Positions 39,372-48,823 of a stretch of DNA of 64,000 nt are shown in pieces. The notes below the pieces were generated by a model. The model did no database searches. It was not told the origin of the DNA and saw only the letters and a list, made by a program, of their open reading frames with translations. How positions within the stretch are numbered: position 1 is the stretch's first letter; each line of letters opens with the position of its first letter. Location of the stretch: the NCBI GenBank assembly GCA_012519705.1, contig JAAYPR010000038.1, positions 62,001 through 126,000 of the forward strand, in the 5' to 3' direction. Both the position numbers and the translations under genes were made by a program. The stretch comes from Campylobacteraceae bacterium. GTDB lineage: Bacteria; Campylobacterota; Campylobacteria; Campylobacterales; Campylobacteraceae.

Positions 39372-40153
39372 TGAAGAAATTTGCAGTTTTTGGAAATCCG
39401 ATATCTCACTCCATCTCTCCAAGACTTCATAACCTTGCCATTAAAGAGCTAAGCTTAGATGCTTTTTATGGCAGGGTTCTTTTAGACGACGGTCTAAATT
39501 TAAAAGAGAAATTTAATCTACTTAATTTAAATGGGGCAAATATAACTGTCCCTTTTAAAGAAGATGCCTTAAATGCATGTGATTATTTAGATGAAGGTGT
39601 GAAAGTAATCGGCTCTTTAAATACTATTGTTAAAAAAGATGGCAAAATTTATGGTTATAATACAGACGCTCCTGGGTTCTTAAAAGCTATAAAAGAGTTT
39701 GGGAATATCAAGTCAGCCCTTATTATCGGAGCTGGTGGCACTGCAAAGGCTCTTTCTTATGCTCTAAAAGATTTAAACTTAGACATAGTAAATAGAAGTG
39801 ATAAAAGAGCAGCGAACTTTAAAGATTTTAACTTTTATACTTGGAAAAACTTCACTCCAAAAGGCTATGATTTGGTTGTTAACTCAACTTCAGCAGGTCT
39901 AAAAGATGAAGAGCTACCTATGCCAAAAGAGGTACTTGAAGCTACGCTAAAGAGTTCTAAATTTGCATTTGACGTGATTTATGGAAAAGAGACTCCTTTT
40001 TTAAGCTTAGCAAAAAGTTTAAATTTAAAAACAAAAGATGGTCTTGATATGCTCATCTTTCAAGCAGTAGTTGCACTGAATTTATTTTATGACAAAAAGT
40101 TAGATGAAAATAAAATAGAAGTTTCAATGAAAAAAGCTGCAAATTTAAGATAA
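39371..40153 (+). CDS. aroE: Shikimate dehydrogenase AroE
   Basis: NADPH-dependent reduction of 3-dehydroshikimate in the chorismate pathway. 260 aa: FGNPISHSISPRLHN at the N-terminus, NLNGANITVPFKEDA with the catalytic Lys near 63, GYNTDAPGF with the catalytic Asp, NADP loop IIGAGGTAKAL near 118, and the C-terminal DGLDMLIFQAVVA. I start at ATG 39371, which shares its A with the stop of the SPOR gene (TGATG), rather than the GTG one codon before. The last codons form part of a hairpin used by the opposite gene. Confidence 0.95.
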   Translation: MKKFAVFGNPISHSISPRLHNLAIKELSLDAFYGRVLLDDGLNLKEKFNLLNLNGANITVPFKEDALNACDYLDEGVKVIGSLNTIVKKDGKIYGYNTDAPGFLKAIKEFGNIKSALIIGAGGTAKALSYALKDLNLDIVNRSDKRAANFKDFNFYTWKNFTPKGYDLVVNSTSAGLKDEELPMPKEVLEATLKSSKFAFDVIYGKETPFLSLAKSLNLKTKDGLDMLIFQAVVALNLFYDKKLDENKIEVSMKKAANLR

Positions 40154-40164
40154 ACTTGCAGCTT
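40129..40164 (-). terminator. Intrinsic terminator for the minus-strand lipoprotein gene, inside aroE
   Basis: Perfect 9-bp stem AAGCTGCAA (40134-40142) / TTGCAGCTT (40156-40164) with a 13-nt loop. Read on the minus strand the stem is followed by a run of T residues, giving a good rho-independent terminator for the 40177-40602 gene. On the plus strand the hairpin is followed by A residues, so it should not end the aroE transcript as efficiently. It overlaps the final codons and stop of aroE. Confidence 0.75.
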
Positions 40165-40176
40165 AAAAACTAAAAA

Positions 40177-40602
40177 TTATCTCTCTAGTCTTTTCATATC
40201 TTTACAGCTAGCATCATGCCCGCCATAGCAAGCTCTTTTGTAGATGTCGAGAGCGGCAGCTTTATTTACGCTGACACCCTCTCCCCTTTCAAACATCCTA
40301 GCCATTTTAACACATGTTGGAATGTCTTGGAACTTAACACAAGTAAAATCATACGCAATAACCGCATTTAAAAAGTCGCCATTTGCATAGTAGCTATCAC
40401 CAAGATTTCTACAACCAGCTAAATCTAAACCTTGAAGCCTTTGATATAAAGCATCTCTATTTGCTGGTTGACTTATTTGAACTCTTGTATCATTAGTCTC
40501 TACATTGCCACTAGAACTTGGCACTTTAGGACCTGATGAATTAGCACATCCAGCTAAAAACAGAGCCGAGCTAACAACTAAAGCATTTATAATTTTACTC
40601 AT
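40177..40602 (-). CDS. Small lipoprotein with Sel1-like, Cys-paired repeat
   Basis: 141 aa with lipobox LFLAGC (Cys19) after a short hydrophobic signal. After a Ser/Asn-rich linker, residues 55-141 form Sel1/HCP-type helical pairs: LAGCRNLGDSYYANGDFLNAVIAYDFTCVKF and CVKMARMFERGEGVSVNKAAALDIYKRACYGGHDASCKDM. Cys residues are spaced as in the Helicobacter cysteine-rich proteins, suggesting disulfides in the periplasm. C. jejuni has a lipoprotein gene at the same place after aroE. Function unknown. Confidence 0.82.
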   Translation of the reverse strand: MSKIINALVVSSALFLAGCANSSGPKVPSSSGNVETNDTRVQISQPANRDALYQRLQGLDLAGCRNLGDSYYANGDFLNAVIAYDFTCVKFQDIPTCVKMARMFERGEGVSVNKAAALDIYKRACYGGHDASCKDMKRLER

Positions 40603-40613
40603 AACTACTCTCC

Positions 40614-40937
40614 TTAAAATCTACCAGTGATGTAGTAAGTCTCTTTCCCTTCAACTTTTTCAATCGATAGTTTATATCTCTCTGACCATTCAAAGATGAT
40701 TTCTCTAACAGCTTTTACAACTTGCTCAGCTGGGTCTTCATTTTTGATTTTAAAATATGGGTTTGAGTTTGACATCGCTATATAAGCACCAAATTTTTCT
40801 AATTTATCGTTTAAAAGTATGATTTTTTCAAGCTCATTATCTTCAAAATCACATTTTGATAAAATACCTCTTAATTGTGCGATAGTCGCATCATTTGCAC
40901 CATAACCTAGTGAAACTAAAATTCCTTCTTCATTCAT
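40614..40937 (-). CDS. Conserved hypothetical protein next to prfB
   Basis: 107 aa from ATG 40937, chosen because AAAGGA lies 6 nt upstream. The ORF track starts five codons earlier at a TTG. Soluble alpha/beta protein: GILVSLGYGANDATIAQLRGILSK, EKIILLNDKLEKFGAYIAMSNSNPYFKI, AVREIIFEWSERYKLSIEKVEGKETYYI. No family recognised. It lies 21 nt after prfB and 11 nt before the lipoprotein gene. Confidence 0.72.
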   Translation of the reverse strand: MNEEGILVSLGYGANDATIAQLRGILSKCDFEDNELEKIILLNDKLEKFGAYIAMSNSNPYFKIKNEDPAEQVVKAVREIIFEWSERYKLSIEKVEGKETYYITGRF

Positions 40938-40958
40938 TATAAATCCTTTCAAATAAAT

Positions 40959-42050
40959 TTAAGAGTTAGAGATTAAAACTCCCTCTATTATTTTTTTAAT
41001 ATCTCCGTCTAAAACTGCATCAACTTGCGAGTAGCTTAAATTTGAGCGGTTATCTTTAACTTGCTGGTAAGGAAAAAGCACATAACTTCTTACCTGATGT
41101 CCCCAGCCAATTTCGCTCTTATCGCCACTATTTGCTGACTCATTCTGCTTTGATAGCTCAAGCTCATAAAGTCTTGATTTAAGCATTTTCATCGCAGTTG
41201 CTTTGTTTTTGTGCTGACTTCTGTCGTTTTGACACTGAACAACTATACCAGTTGGATTATGAGTTATCCTAACAGCACTCTCTGTTTTATTGACATGCTG
41301 ACCACCTGCCCCACTTGCTCTATAAACATCGATTCTGATATCTTTTTCTTCTATTTCTATATTGATATCATCATCTAATTCAGGGCTTACCATCACACTT
41401 GTAAAACTTGTGTGCCTTCTTCCAGCACTGTCAAATGGGCTTACTCTTACTAACCTATGGATACCATTTTCAGCTTTTAAATACCCATAAGCATTTTCAC
41501 CTTTGACGATAAAACTTACATCTTTAAGCCCAGCTTCATCGCCTTCTTGAAAGTCTAAAACTTCTACCTTATACCCCTCCCTTTCACAAAATCTAAGATA
41601 CATTCTATATAAAATGCTCGCCCAGTCGTTACTCTCGGTTCCACCAGCTCCTGGGTGTATGGTAACGATGGCATTTTTAGAGTCATTTTCACCACTTAAA
41701 AGCATAGAAACCTCTAAGCTAGTAATTCTCTCTTCTAAACTTTGGGCATCGTCAAATAACGCGTTTATAACCTCGCTATCCTCTTCCATGCTTGCTAACT
41801 CATACATCTCTTTTGCATCATCTACAAGAGTTTTTGCCTCTTTGAATTTATCAAAAGTAGAAATAAGCTTAGTTTTTTCCTTATTGATTTTAGTAGCGTT
41901 TTCTACATCGCCCCAAAAACTTGGGTCATTTTCCATCTCTTTTATCTCATCAAGCCTTTTTTCAATCTTCTCAGGCTTGATAATCTGAGCGATGTTTTCA
42001 ACTTTTGTGTTTAGAGTTTTTAAAAGTTCTGTATATTCGTAATTATCCAA
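40959..42050 (-). CDS. prfB: Peptide chain release factor 2
   Basis: Terminates translation at UGA and UAA. 363 aa with the anticodon-like tripeptide SPF in [16 protein letters not shown] near 205 and the catalytic GGQ in [21 protein letters not shown] near 245. Unlike E. coli there is no in-frame UGA and +1 shift near codon 25; the ORF is continuous. One nt follows nhaA. Confidence 0.97.
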   Translation of the reverse strand: MDNYEYTELLKTLNTKVENIAQIIKPEKIEKRLDEIKEMENDPSFWGDVENATKINKEKTKLISTFDKFKEAKTLVDDAKEMYELASMEEDSEVINALFDDAQSLEERITSLEVSMLLSGENDSKNAIVTIHPGAGGTESNDWASILYRMYLRFCEREGYKVEVLDFQEGDEAGLKDVSFIVKGENAYGYLKAENGIHRLVRVSPFDSAGRRHTSFTSVMVSPELDDDINIEIEEKDIRIDVYRASGAGGQHVNKTESAVRITHNPTGIVVQCQNDRSQHKNKATAMKMLKSRLYELELSKQNESANSGDKSEIGWGHQVRSYVLFPYQQVKDNRSNLSYSQVDAVLDGDIKKIIEGVLISNS

Positions 42051-42051
42051 G

Positions 42052-43323
42052 TTACTCCCTTACTCTTTCGTCTATTAGCGTTGCTTGACTTATCGCTTCT
42101 TTTGCCTCTCTTACTCTTTCTTCTGCTATATCTCTATCGTGATCTTCTTTTAAAGCTGCTCTCTTATCTTGATATGCAAAACCTATCTTCATAATTATAA
42201 ACCCTAAAACCGCTGCCACAAAAGAAGCTATTAAGATAGAGAGTTTTTCTGCATAGTGGAAAGCATCGCTATCGCCATAAGCTATAGTTCCGATAAACAA
42301 GCTCATACTCGCCCCAATTCCTGTTAAAACACAAAGTCCAAAGAACTGGATACTGTTTGCTCCCTCAGGTAGTTTTGAGACCCCACCTTTTATGATAAAG
42401 TATGACGCTATGTAAATTCCCACCGGCTTTGCAACTACAAGACCAAAGAAAATACCCAAAGACACTGGGTGGATTAAGTGGTTGAACGCATCTGCGTTTA
42501 GTGCCATTCCAGCGTTTGTAAAAGCAAAAACTGGCATAACAAAGTATGTTATAAACCCGCCGAGCCTTTTTTCTATATCATTTAGCATAGAGTATCCACG
42601 AATTGGCTTAAGCGGTATAAAAGCCGAAGCGACAATCCCAGCAATAGTTGGGTGAACGCCTGACTCTAAAAACGCAAGCCATAAAAGCAGAGATGTTATG
42701 ATGTAATATGCTTTTTTATTTACTTTTAGCAAATTTAGAACCAAAAGTATCGCTGTGAGTCCCGCTGCAATAGAAAGTGCTGTATATGAAAGCTCTGTTG
42801 TGTAAAAAACAGCGATTATAAAAACAACACAAACGTCATCAATGATAGCTAAAAGTAGCAAAAACATTCTAAGAGATGGTGGAACTCTTGAGCCTAAAAG
42901 AAGCAAAATTCCCACCGCAAAAGCAGTATCACTAACTGTTGGTATCGCCCAGCCTCTCATCGCAAAAGCATCGCCATAAGTAAAAGCTATAAAAACTAAA
43001 GCCGGAGCAACGATACCGCCGATTCCCCCAACAACAGGAAGAGCCACACGGGATGGCGAACTAAGCTGTCCAACTAAAACTTCTCTTTTAACTTCAAGTC
43101 CTATATAGAAGAAAAACAGTGCCATAAAGCCGTCATTTACGATTAAAAGCATAGTTTTTGTTAAAGTGTAATCTCCAAATTTTACACCTATTTCAAAATT
43201 TCTATAATTATCATAAAATTCTGATAAAAATGAGTTTGCAAAAAGCAGAGCCAAAAAAGTACCCGCTATGATTAAAATTCCACCAATTGACTCATTTTTA
43301 AAAAATCTTTTTACCGCTTCCAA
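42052..43323 (-). CDS. nhaA: Na+/H+ antiporter NhaA
   Basis: Electrogenic antiporter in the inner membrane. 423 aa with about 12 TM helices: [71 protein letters not shown], and the ion-binding Asp pair in [16 protein letters not shown] near 165. The C-terminal 45 residues form a charged tail longer than in E. coli NhaA ([25 protein letters not shown]). TTG start. A minus-strand TAGAAT at 43361-43366, preceded by a T run, is its probable -10. Confidence 0.94.
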   Translation of the reverse strand: MEAVKRFFKNESIGGILIIAGTFLALLFANSFLSEFYDNYRNFEIGVKFGDYTLTKTMLLIVNDGFMALFFFYIGLEVKREVLVGQLSSPSRVALPVVGGIGGIVAPALVFIAFTYGDAFAMRGWAIPTVSDTAFAVGILLLLGSRVPPSLRMFLLLLAIIDDVCVVFIIAVFYTTELSYTALSIAAGLTAILLVLNLLKVNKKAYYIITSLLLWLAFLESGVHPTIAGIVASAFIPLKPIRGYSMLNDIEKRLGGFITYFVMPVFAFTNAGMALNADAFNHLIHPVSLGIFFGLVVAKPVGIYIASYFIIKGGVSKLPEGANSIQFFGLCVLTGIGASMSLFIGTIAYGDSDAFHYAEKLSILIASFVAAVLGFIIMKIGFAYQDKRAALKEDHDRDIAEERVREAKEAISQATLIDERVRE

Positions 43324-43360
43324 CTATTTTTTCCTTTGAATTTTCTGTTTTGAATTGTAT

Positions 43361-43426
43361 ATTCTACCTAAAAATTTTTAAACTAAGCTATATATAAAGA
43401 GTATTTTAAAAAATTTCGGTTATAAT
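43361..43426. promoter_or_regulatory. Divergent promoters between nhaA and panC
   Basis: In the 133-nt gap, TATAAT at 43421-43426 (plus strand) lies 31 nt before panC. On the minus strand TTTTTAGG leads into TAGAAT (+ strand 43361-43366), upstream of nhaA. The same T-run plus TAGAAT form appears before fabG. Confidence 0.6.
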
Positions 43427-43456
43427 GCCAAAAATTTGTGAAATTTAGGAACAAAA

Positions 43457-44278
43457 ATGAAAATTATACGCACTATAAGCGAATTAAAAGAAGAACTAAA
43501 AAACTTAAATGGAACTATTGGTTTTGTTCCTACAATGGGAGCTCTACACAAGGGTCATGTAAGTTTAATAGAAAAATCAAAATCCCAAAATGACTTTACC
43601 ATACTCTCTGTTTTTGTAAACCCAACTCAGTTTTTAGAAGGCGAAGACCTTGATAAATACCCAAGAAACGAATCAGCAGATACAAGAGTAGCTGAAATTT
43701 GTGGTGTTGATATTTTGTTTTTACCAAAAGCTGATGAAATTTACACTAAAATTGAGCCTTTAATAACAGCTCCAAAAGAAATCGCCTCTATCCTAGAAGG
43801 AGCTACTAGACCTGGGCATTTTGACGGGGTTTTAAGAGTTATAAATAAGCTTTTTAACATCACAAAACCAACTCGTGCTTACTTTGGCAAAAAAGATGCC
43901 CAGCAACTAATCATCATAAAAAATATGGTTGAGAGTTTTTTTATGAATATAGAGATAGTTCCTTGTGAAACTGTAAGAGAGCCTGATGGGCTTGCATTTA
44001 GTTCAAGAAACTCTTACTTAAATGAAGAGGATAAACTAAACGCTCTTAAAATTTCTCGCTCCCTACTAAAAGCTTCAAATTTAATCAAAAAAGGCGAACT
44101 CTCATCAAAAGAGGTAATTGCCGAGATGAAACCTATCCTTGAGCCACTTCAGGTTGATTATATCGCTATCGTAGATAGAAACTTTAAAGAGCTACAACAA
44201 GCCGAGCTTAAAAATACGATTATTTTAGTAGCAGCTTATGTTAATAAAACTAGACTAATTGATAATATTTGGATTTAA
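43457..44278 (+). CDS. panC: Pantothenate synthetase PanC
   Basis: ATP-dependent ligation of pantoate and beta-alanine. 273 aa: [20 protein letters not shown] with the HxGH ATP site near 30, [58 protein letters not shown] and the KMSKS-like AFSSRNSYL near 180. AGGA precedes the ATG. Other pan genes are not adjacent. Confidence 0.96.
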   Translation: MKIIRTISELKEELKNLNGTIGFVPTMGALHKGHVSLIEKSKSQNDFTILSVFVNPTQFLEGEDLDKYPRNESADTRVAEICGVDILFLPKADEIYTKIEPLITAPKEIASILEGATRPGHFDGVLRVINKLFNITKPTRAYFGKKDAQQLIIIKNMVESFFMNIEIVPCETVREPDGLAFSSRNSYLNEEDKLNALKISRSLLKASNLIKKGELSSKEVIAEMKPILEPLQVDYIAIVDRNFKELQQAELKNTIILVAAYVNKTRLIDNIWI

Positions 44279-44279
44279 A

Positions 44280-45581
44280 ATGAAACAACTCTATTTACTC
44301 TCTTTAGGATGTAACAAAAACTTGGTTGATAGTGAAATCATGCTTGGAAGGCTTAAAGACTACGCCATCACAGACGAGCCAGAAAATGCTGATGTCATCA
44401 TCATAAACACCTGCGGATTTATAGAATCAGCAAAAGAAGAGAGCATAAATGCCATCTTAGAACTTGCAGAATATAAAAAAGAAAACGCTCTTTTAGTAGT
44501 AGCAGGATGTTTAAGTCAGCGATACAAAGATGAGCTTATGAAAGAAATTCCTGAAGTTGATATCTTCACAGGCGTTGGGGACTATAACAAAATAGATGAA
44601 TTAATAGCCAAAAAAGAAAACCGCTTCTCACCAAATACCTATCTTTTAAAAAATGATGAGAGAGTTATCACGGGTTCAAGCTACCACGCTTATATCAAAC
44701 TATCTGAAGGGTGTAATCAAAAATGTTCATTTTGTGCGATACCAACTTTTAAGGGGAGGCTTCAAAGTAGGAGCTTAGAAGATATCGTAAATGAAGTAAA
44801 AAGTTTAGTTAGTAAAGGCTACACGGATTTTAGTTTCATCTCTCAAGATAGCAGTAGTTATGCAAGGGATTTTGGTAAAAAGGATGGGCTGATAGAACTA
44901 ATAGATGAGATAGATAAAATTGATGGTGTTAAATTTGCTAGAATTTTATACCTTTATCCAACCACAACTTCAAACGAACTAGTTGAAAAAATTATCTCTT
45001 CAACTAAATTTGTTAATTATTTTGATATGCCGATACAACATATCAGCGATAACCAACTTAAAATCATGCGTCGTGGAGCTGGAAAAGAGCGAATTCTTGA
45101 GCTTCTAAATTTAATGGGAAGTGCCAAAAACTCATTTTTAAGAACAGGGTTTATCGTAGGTCATCCAGGAGAGAGCGATGCTGACTTTGAAGAGCTTTGC
45201 GAGTTTTTAAAAGAGTTTGAGTTTGATAGGGTTAGCGTTTTTGCATACTCAAAAGAAGAAAACACAAAGGCTTATGAAATGGAGCAAGTCCCAGACTCTA
45301 TTATCCAAAAAAGATTAGAAAAGATAGAGAAAATCACCGCAAAACTAACAAAAAATAGCTTTAAAAAAGAGATTGGCAAAACCGTGCTTTGTCAGATAAA
45401 CTCACAAAGTAGCGAGGGGGAGTTCTTTTTTGGGGCTAAAAATGTTATCTGGGATAGAGAGATTGATGGTGAAATTTTGATAAACGATAGTGAAATCAAA
45501 GACCTTGAAGTTGGCAAAGTCTATAAATGTCTCATCACTACCTACGCTGGAGATAAACTTGTGGGGGAAATAATTGCTTGA
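44280..45581 (+). CDS. rimO: Ribosomal protein S12 methylthiotransferase RimO
   Basis: Radical-SAM methylthiotransferase that modifies Asp of ribosomal protein S12. The UPF0004 N-terminal domain ([38 protein letters not shown]) carries three Cys for the auxiliary cluster. The radical-SAM motif is in [19 protein letters not shown] near 140, and the C-terminal TRAM domain follows from about 370. I start at ATG 44280 (433 aa), 1 nt after the panC stop; the ORF track's TTG lies inside panC. The 3' end overlaps tilS. Confidence 0.95.
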   Translation: MKQLYLLSLGCNKNLVDSEIMLGRLKDYAITDEPENADVIIINTCGFIESAKEESINAILELAEYKKENALLVVAGCLSQRYKDELMKEIPEVDIFTGVGDYNKIDELIAKKENRFSPNTYLLKNDERVITGSSYHAYIKLSEGCNQKCSFCAIPTFKGRLQSRSLEDIVNEVKSLVSKGYTDFSFISQDSSSYARDFGKKDGLIELIDEIDKIDGVKFARILYLYPTTTSNELVEKIISSTKFVNYFDMPIQHISDNQLKIMRRGAGKERILELLNLMGSAKNSFLRTGFIVGHPGESDADFEELCEFLKEFEFDRVSVFAYSKEENTKAYEMEQVPDSIIQKRLEKIEKITAKLTKNSFKKEIGKTVLCQINSQSSEGEFFFGAKNVIWDREIDGEILINDSEIKDLEVGKVYKCLITTYAGDKLVGEIIA

Positions 45582-46536
45582 TAAAAAGGCTTTAGAAACC
45601 CTAAAAAGTGGAAAATCTCTACTTGCTTTTTCACACGGAGTTGATAGTACTGCTCTTTTTTATCTGCTTTTAAAAGAAAACATTGAGTTTGACTTAGCTT
45701 TTGTAAACTACAACACAAGAGCTTCAAGCAAAGATGAAGAAGAGAGTGCTAAAAGCTTAGCTAGCAAATTTAATAAAAACATTTATATAAAGAATTTAAA
45801 CTTTGACTTAAACTTATCAAATTTTGAAAGCCTTGCAAGAAGTGAGAGATATAAGTTTTTTGATGAAATTTGTGCTAAATTTAACTATAAATTTCTCATC
45901 ACCGCTCATCAGCTAAACGATATGATGGAGTGGTTTTTAATGAGACTTTCAAAAGGAAGTGGTCTAGTAAACTCTATCGGAATGAACGCGGTGGATGAAA
46001 AAGAAAATTACACCATAGTTCGCCCACTTCTTTTTACTAGCAGAGATAAAATTCAAAGTTTTTTAGATGAAAATACTCTAAAATACTTCATAGATAGTTC
46101 AAATTTAGACACTAAATTTGAGAGAAACTATATAAGGGCAAATTTCAGCGATAAACTTATAAGCGAATTTGAAAGTGGGATAAAACAGAGTTTTAAATTT
46201 CTTCTAAAAGATAGAGATATTTTACTTAGCGGGGAAATTATAAACAAAAATGAGCTTTATATAATAGAAAAAAATGAAAACTTTTTGAATTTAGTGGATA
46301 AGGTTTTTAAGAAATTTGGCGTTGTGATGAGTCAAAAACAAAGAGTAGAAGCTAAAAAAGACTCCGTTATAAGTGGCAAAGTGGCTATTTCTTACAGAGA
46401 TAATAAAATTTACATCGCCCCTTACAAAACGCCTGTGATGGATAAAAAGTTCAAAGAAGCTTGTAGGATACAAAAAGTTCCCAGGCTTCTTCGTGGATAT
46501 ATTTTTTTAAATCAGCACTTGCTAAAGCACTTTTAG
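45574..46536 (+). CDS. tilS: tRNA(Ile)-lysidine synthetase TilS
   Basis: Converts the wobble C of tRNA-Ile(CAU) to lysidine. PP-loop at residue 17: [17 protein letters not shown], that is SHGVDS in place of the usual SGGxDS. Then [22 protein letters not shown] near 110 and the acceptor-side IRANFSDKL near 180. At 320 aa it lacks the long C-terminal domains of E. coli TilS. TTG start after GGGGGAAA, overlapping rimO by 8 nt. The C-terminus overlaps the next, convergent gene by 4 nt. Confidence 0.9.
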   Translation: MLDKKALETLKSGKSLLAFSHGVDSTALFYLLLKENIEFDLAFVNYNTRASSKDEEESAKSLASKFNKNIYIKNLNFDLNLSNFESLARSERYKFFDEICAKFNYKFLITAHQLNDMMEWFLMRLSKGSGLVNSIGMNAVDEKENYTIVRPLLFTSRDKIQSFLDENTLKYFIDSSNLDTKFERNYIRANFSDKLISEFESGIKQSFKFLLKDRDILLSGEIINKNELYIIEKNENFLNLVDKVFKKFGVVMSQKQRVEAKKDSVISGKVAISYRDNKIYIAPYKTPVMDKKFKEACRIQKVPRLLRGYIFLNQHLLKHF

Positions 46537-47264
46537 AAGTTCTCTTTTATATTTATCTTGCTCACAAAATCCATTAAATCAAGAGTTGGAATTTCTGTTT
46601 TTATAAAAATCTTTGTAAATATATAATATGCCATCTCTACTCCTAGCTCTTCACTTGAATAGATATAAATTTTATCTATAAAATCATCGTTTTTTTCATA
46701 AAAATTCTCAATATAAGCCTTTATATTCTCTAAAAACAGCTCTTCATTTTCACTATCGTAAAAATTGTTTAAATCTAGCATCTTACCATCTAAAACAGAC
46801 TTCTCATTAGCAACCATAACAGCTAGTGAGTCATAAAATTTAAGTACAAACAGAGAAGTTGTTGTTAAATTTGAGTTTTTGTAGAGATAGTAAAGCACTT
46901 TAAACGGACTTATAAACTCATCTATTTTAAAACCAAAACTCTCCCTTAGCCCATTTACTACTCCTAAGTCTAAAAAAGAGATTATATCGCCATCAATTTT
47001 ATTTACCAAACTCAAGCCATCATCAATAATCTCCCCTTTAGAAAGTCCTTGGTTTAAAGAGCTTTGCAAAACACAAACATAGCCATCTTTTTGTATAAAA
47101 TCATTTATTTCATCAATGCAAGTATCGTCTTTAATCTCTATTTCTTTGTTTTTTTCTTCCAAGACCACTCTTTTTGGACTTAAATTTCTAAAACAAATCT
47201 TGCAACTATTTCCATCTATAAATAGCGTGTAAAATTTCTTATCGTTTTTCTTTAAAATAGACAT
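46533..47264 (-). CDS. Hypothetical protein, no family recognised
   Basis: 243 aa, acidic and lacking signal peptide or clear TM helices. Visible blocks are KKFYTLFIDGNSCKICFRNL at the N-terminus, YVCVLQSSLNQGLSKGEIIDDGLSLVNKIDGDIISFLDLGVVNGLRESFGF, FVLKFYDSLAVMVAN near 150, and DKIYIYSSEELGVEMAYYIFTKIF. The alternating strand pattern with IDG and FLDLG could hint at an actin-like or PilM-like ATPase fold, but the phosphate-loop signatures are not clear enough to claim it. Convergent with tilS, divergent from nosL. Confidence 0.65.
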   Translation of the reverse strand: MSILKKNDKKFYTLFIDGNSCKICFRNLSPKRVVLEEKNKEIEIKDDTCIDEINDFIQKDGYVCVLQSSLNQGLSKGEIIDDGLSLVNKIDGDIISFLDLGVVNGLRESFGFKIDEFISPFKVLYYLYKNSNLTTTSLFVLKFYDSLAVMVANEKSVLDGKMLDLNNFYDSENEELFLENIKAYIENFYEKNDDFIDKIYIYSSEELGVEMAYYIFTKIFIKTEIPTLDLMDFVSKINIKENF

Positions 47265-47425
47265 TTAAAAACCTTTTTAGAATATAACTGTAATTCTATC
47301 AAATTCAGTTTAAAAACTCTTTATATATTCTCTGATAGCAAATATCATTATTAAGCTTAAGAAAAACTTTAACTTTTTATTTACTTTATTATGTTAAGAT
47401 TTCATAAATCATTTTAGGAGGGAAT
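47265..47425. promoter_or_regulatory. Upstream region of nosL with dyad and extended -10
   Basis: 161 nt. On the plus strand TATGTTAAGAT contains TAAGAT with an upstream TG, the best -10 for nosL. A dyad TGATA-N5-TATCA at 47333-47347 resembles but does not match the CRP/FNR consensus TTGAT-N4-ATCAA, the spacing being different. AGGAGG just before the nosL ATG is a very strong ribosome site. No RNA gene is apparent. Confidence 0.4.
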
Positions 47426-48118
47426 ATGAAAAAGATATATAAACTATTTTCAATGTTGGTTGTGGCAGCTGTTGTTGCTACTGGTTTAAATGCAAAAGAC
47501 GAAGTTGACTTTAGAGTAGTATCTAAAGAAGAAGCGACTCTTTTACAAAAAGATGGTTCCGGCAAAGAGATTTGTCCACTTTGTGCTATGAACTTACCAC
47601 AATACTACAAAACAAACTTTGCAGCAAAAGTTGGTGATGAAATTCATCAGTACTGCTCAGTTCACTGTATGTTTGAAGAAGCGATGACAGAGAAAATCGA
47701 CATCGTAGACCCGCAAGTTGTTGATGTTCCTACAAATAAATTCGTAGATGCAAAAACAGCTTACTATGTTTATGGCTCAAGCAAACCAGCAACTATGTCA
47801 AAACTAAGCACTTATGGTTTTGCTAAGAAAAAAGATGCTGAGGAGTTTGCAAAAGAATTTGGCGGTGAAGTTATCAACTTTGAAGAGCTTTCAGCTAAAA
47901 CTTGGGCAACTTTAGAAGATGACGTAGCTTTAGTTCACAAAAGACAGAGCATGGCAGCTAAAAAAGGTGAAGAACTTTACAAAGCAAAATGCCAAAAAAT
48001 AGATGGCAAGTTTAAAACTTCAGCTCAAGCTAAAGTTTATCTAATGGAAAACAAACCGTGTGGTGAACTAACTCCACTAGAGTTAACTCAACTATCACAC
48101 TATCTAAAACTTAGATAA
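47426..48118 (+). CDS. nosL: NosL-family copper-binding protein with cytochrome c-like tail
   Basis: 230 aa exported protein: signal peptide to about residue 24 (LFSMLVVAAVVATGLNA). The NosL domain covers about 30-155 with ICPLCAMNLPQYYKTNFAAKV and HQYCSVHCMFEEAM, Cys/Met-rich likely copper ligands, then PATMSKLSTYGFAKKKDAEEFAKEFGGEVINFEEL. NosL delivers Cu(I) to nitrous oxide reductase NosZ; no other nos gene is nearby. Residues 170-230 (KKGEELYKAKCQKIDG and LTPLELTQLSHYLKL) resemble a class I cytochrome c whose CXXCH has been lost. Strong terminator downstream, so probably a single-gene unit. Confidence 0.85.
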   Translation: MKKIYKLFSMLVVAAVVATGLNAKDEVDFRVVSKEEATLLQKDGSGKEICPLCAMNLPQYYKTNFAAKVGDEIHQYCSVHCMFEEAMTEKIDIVDPQVVDVPTNKFVDAKTAYYVYGSSKPATMSKLSTYGFAKKKDAEEFAKEFGGEVINFEELSAKTWATLEDDVALVHKRQSMAAKKGEELYKAKCQKIDGKFKTSAQAKVYLMENKPCGELTPLELTQLSHYLKLR

Positions 48119-48125
48119 TTTACAA

Positions 48126-48165
48126 AGGGGTCAAATTTGACCCCTCTATTTTTACTCTTTTTAAA
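48126..48165 (+). terminator. Intrinsic terminator after nosL
   Basis: Perfect hairpin with 8-bp arms AGGGGTCA and TGACCCCT around AATT (48126-48145), followed by CTATTTTTACTCTTTTT. A textbook rho-independent terminator 7 nt after the nosL stop. The hairpin is symmetric and may also help end the convergent acyltransferase transcript. Confidence 0.9.
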
Positions 48166-48175
48166 CTCAAAGCTT

Positions 48176-48823
48176 TTAAAACCTACTATCTATCTCTCTA
48201 GCTTTAAAAAGTTCGTTTTTAATTTTCTCTTTTGCCGCGTCAATCTCTAAACCTTGAACACTAAAGGGAGGTGACAGACTATAATTTATCTTTGAAAAAG
48301 GCTTTGGGATTATCATCTCATCCCAGCTTTTAAGCTGCCAGTATCTACTTGCCTCATAGTTTCCTGCACAAATTTCAAGATTCATTTTTTGAGCTATAGT
48401 CACAGCACCATCAGCCACTGAATGAAGCGGACCTCTAGGTCCATCTGGAGTTATGATGATATCAACTCCATTTTTTATCTCACGAAAAGCGTTAATTAGA
48501 GCTCTTGCAGCACCTTTTCTACTGCTTCCCCTAACTGCCTTGATACCAAAATTTGAGATAACTTGAGTTATGATCTCACCATCTTTATGGTCTGATATTA
48601 TAACTTTTCCCTGTTTTTTTTCGCCATGGTCTTTTGTCCAGTAGCGTCTATAAGCAAAGCTCATCATAGCAAGTCTTCCATGCCAAAAGACTACAACGCA
48701 AGGAGTTTTAGGTAAACGTGTAGGAGTAAAAGTTTTTTTACAAGTTAGATAAATCACCCAAATAGCAAAATACAAAACCCACTTTGCAAGCCAAAGTAGA
48801 AATTTATCAAACAACTTTTCCAT
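48176..48823 (-). CDS. DUF374 lysophospholipid acyltransferase-family protein
   Basis: 215 aa with an N-terminal hydrophobic anchor ([20 protein letters not shown]), then the acyltransferase-like [19 protein letters not shown] near 45 in place of HX4[35 protein letters not shown], and [25 protein letters not shown]. The DGPRGP block is the DUF374 hallmark. Members are thought to transfer acyl groups to lipid A-type acceptors; the reaction here is unproven. It overlaps miaB by 17 nt, the same order as C. jejuni. Confidence 0.87.
   Translation of the reverse strand: MEKLFDKFLLWLAKWVLYFAIWVIYLTCKKTFTPTRLPKTPCVVVFWHGRLAMMSFAYRRYWTKDHGEKKQGKVIISDHKDGEIITQVISNFGIKAVRGSSRKGAARALINAFREIKNGVDIIITPDGPRGPLHSVADGAVTIAQKMNLEICAGNYEASRYWQLKSWDEMIIPKPFSKINYSLSPPFSVQGLEIDAAKEKIKNELFKAREIDSRF

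Noticed and set aside
41614-41988. 124-aa plus-strand ORF inside prfB
   Set aside because: Antisense shadow of release factor 2.
40959-42050. Programmed +1 frameshift in prfB
   Set aside because: The reading frame is continuous over 363 codons with no in-frame UGA near codon 25.
47333-47347. FNR/CRP box upstream of nosL
   Set aside because: The half-sites TGATA and TATCA are 5 nt apart, not the TTGAT-N4-ATCAA arrangement; kept only as a generic dyad.
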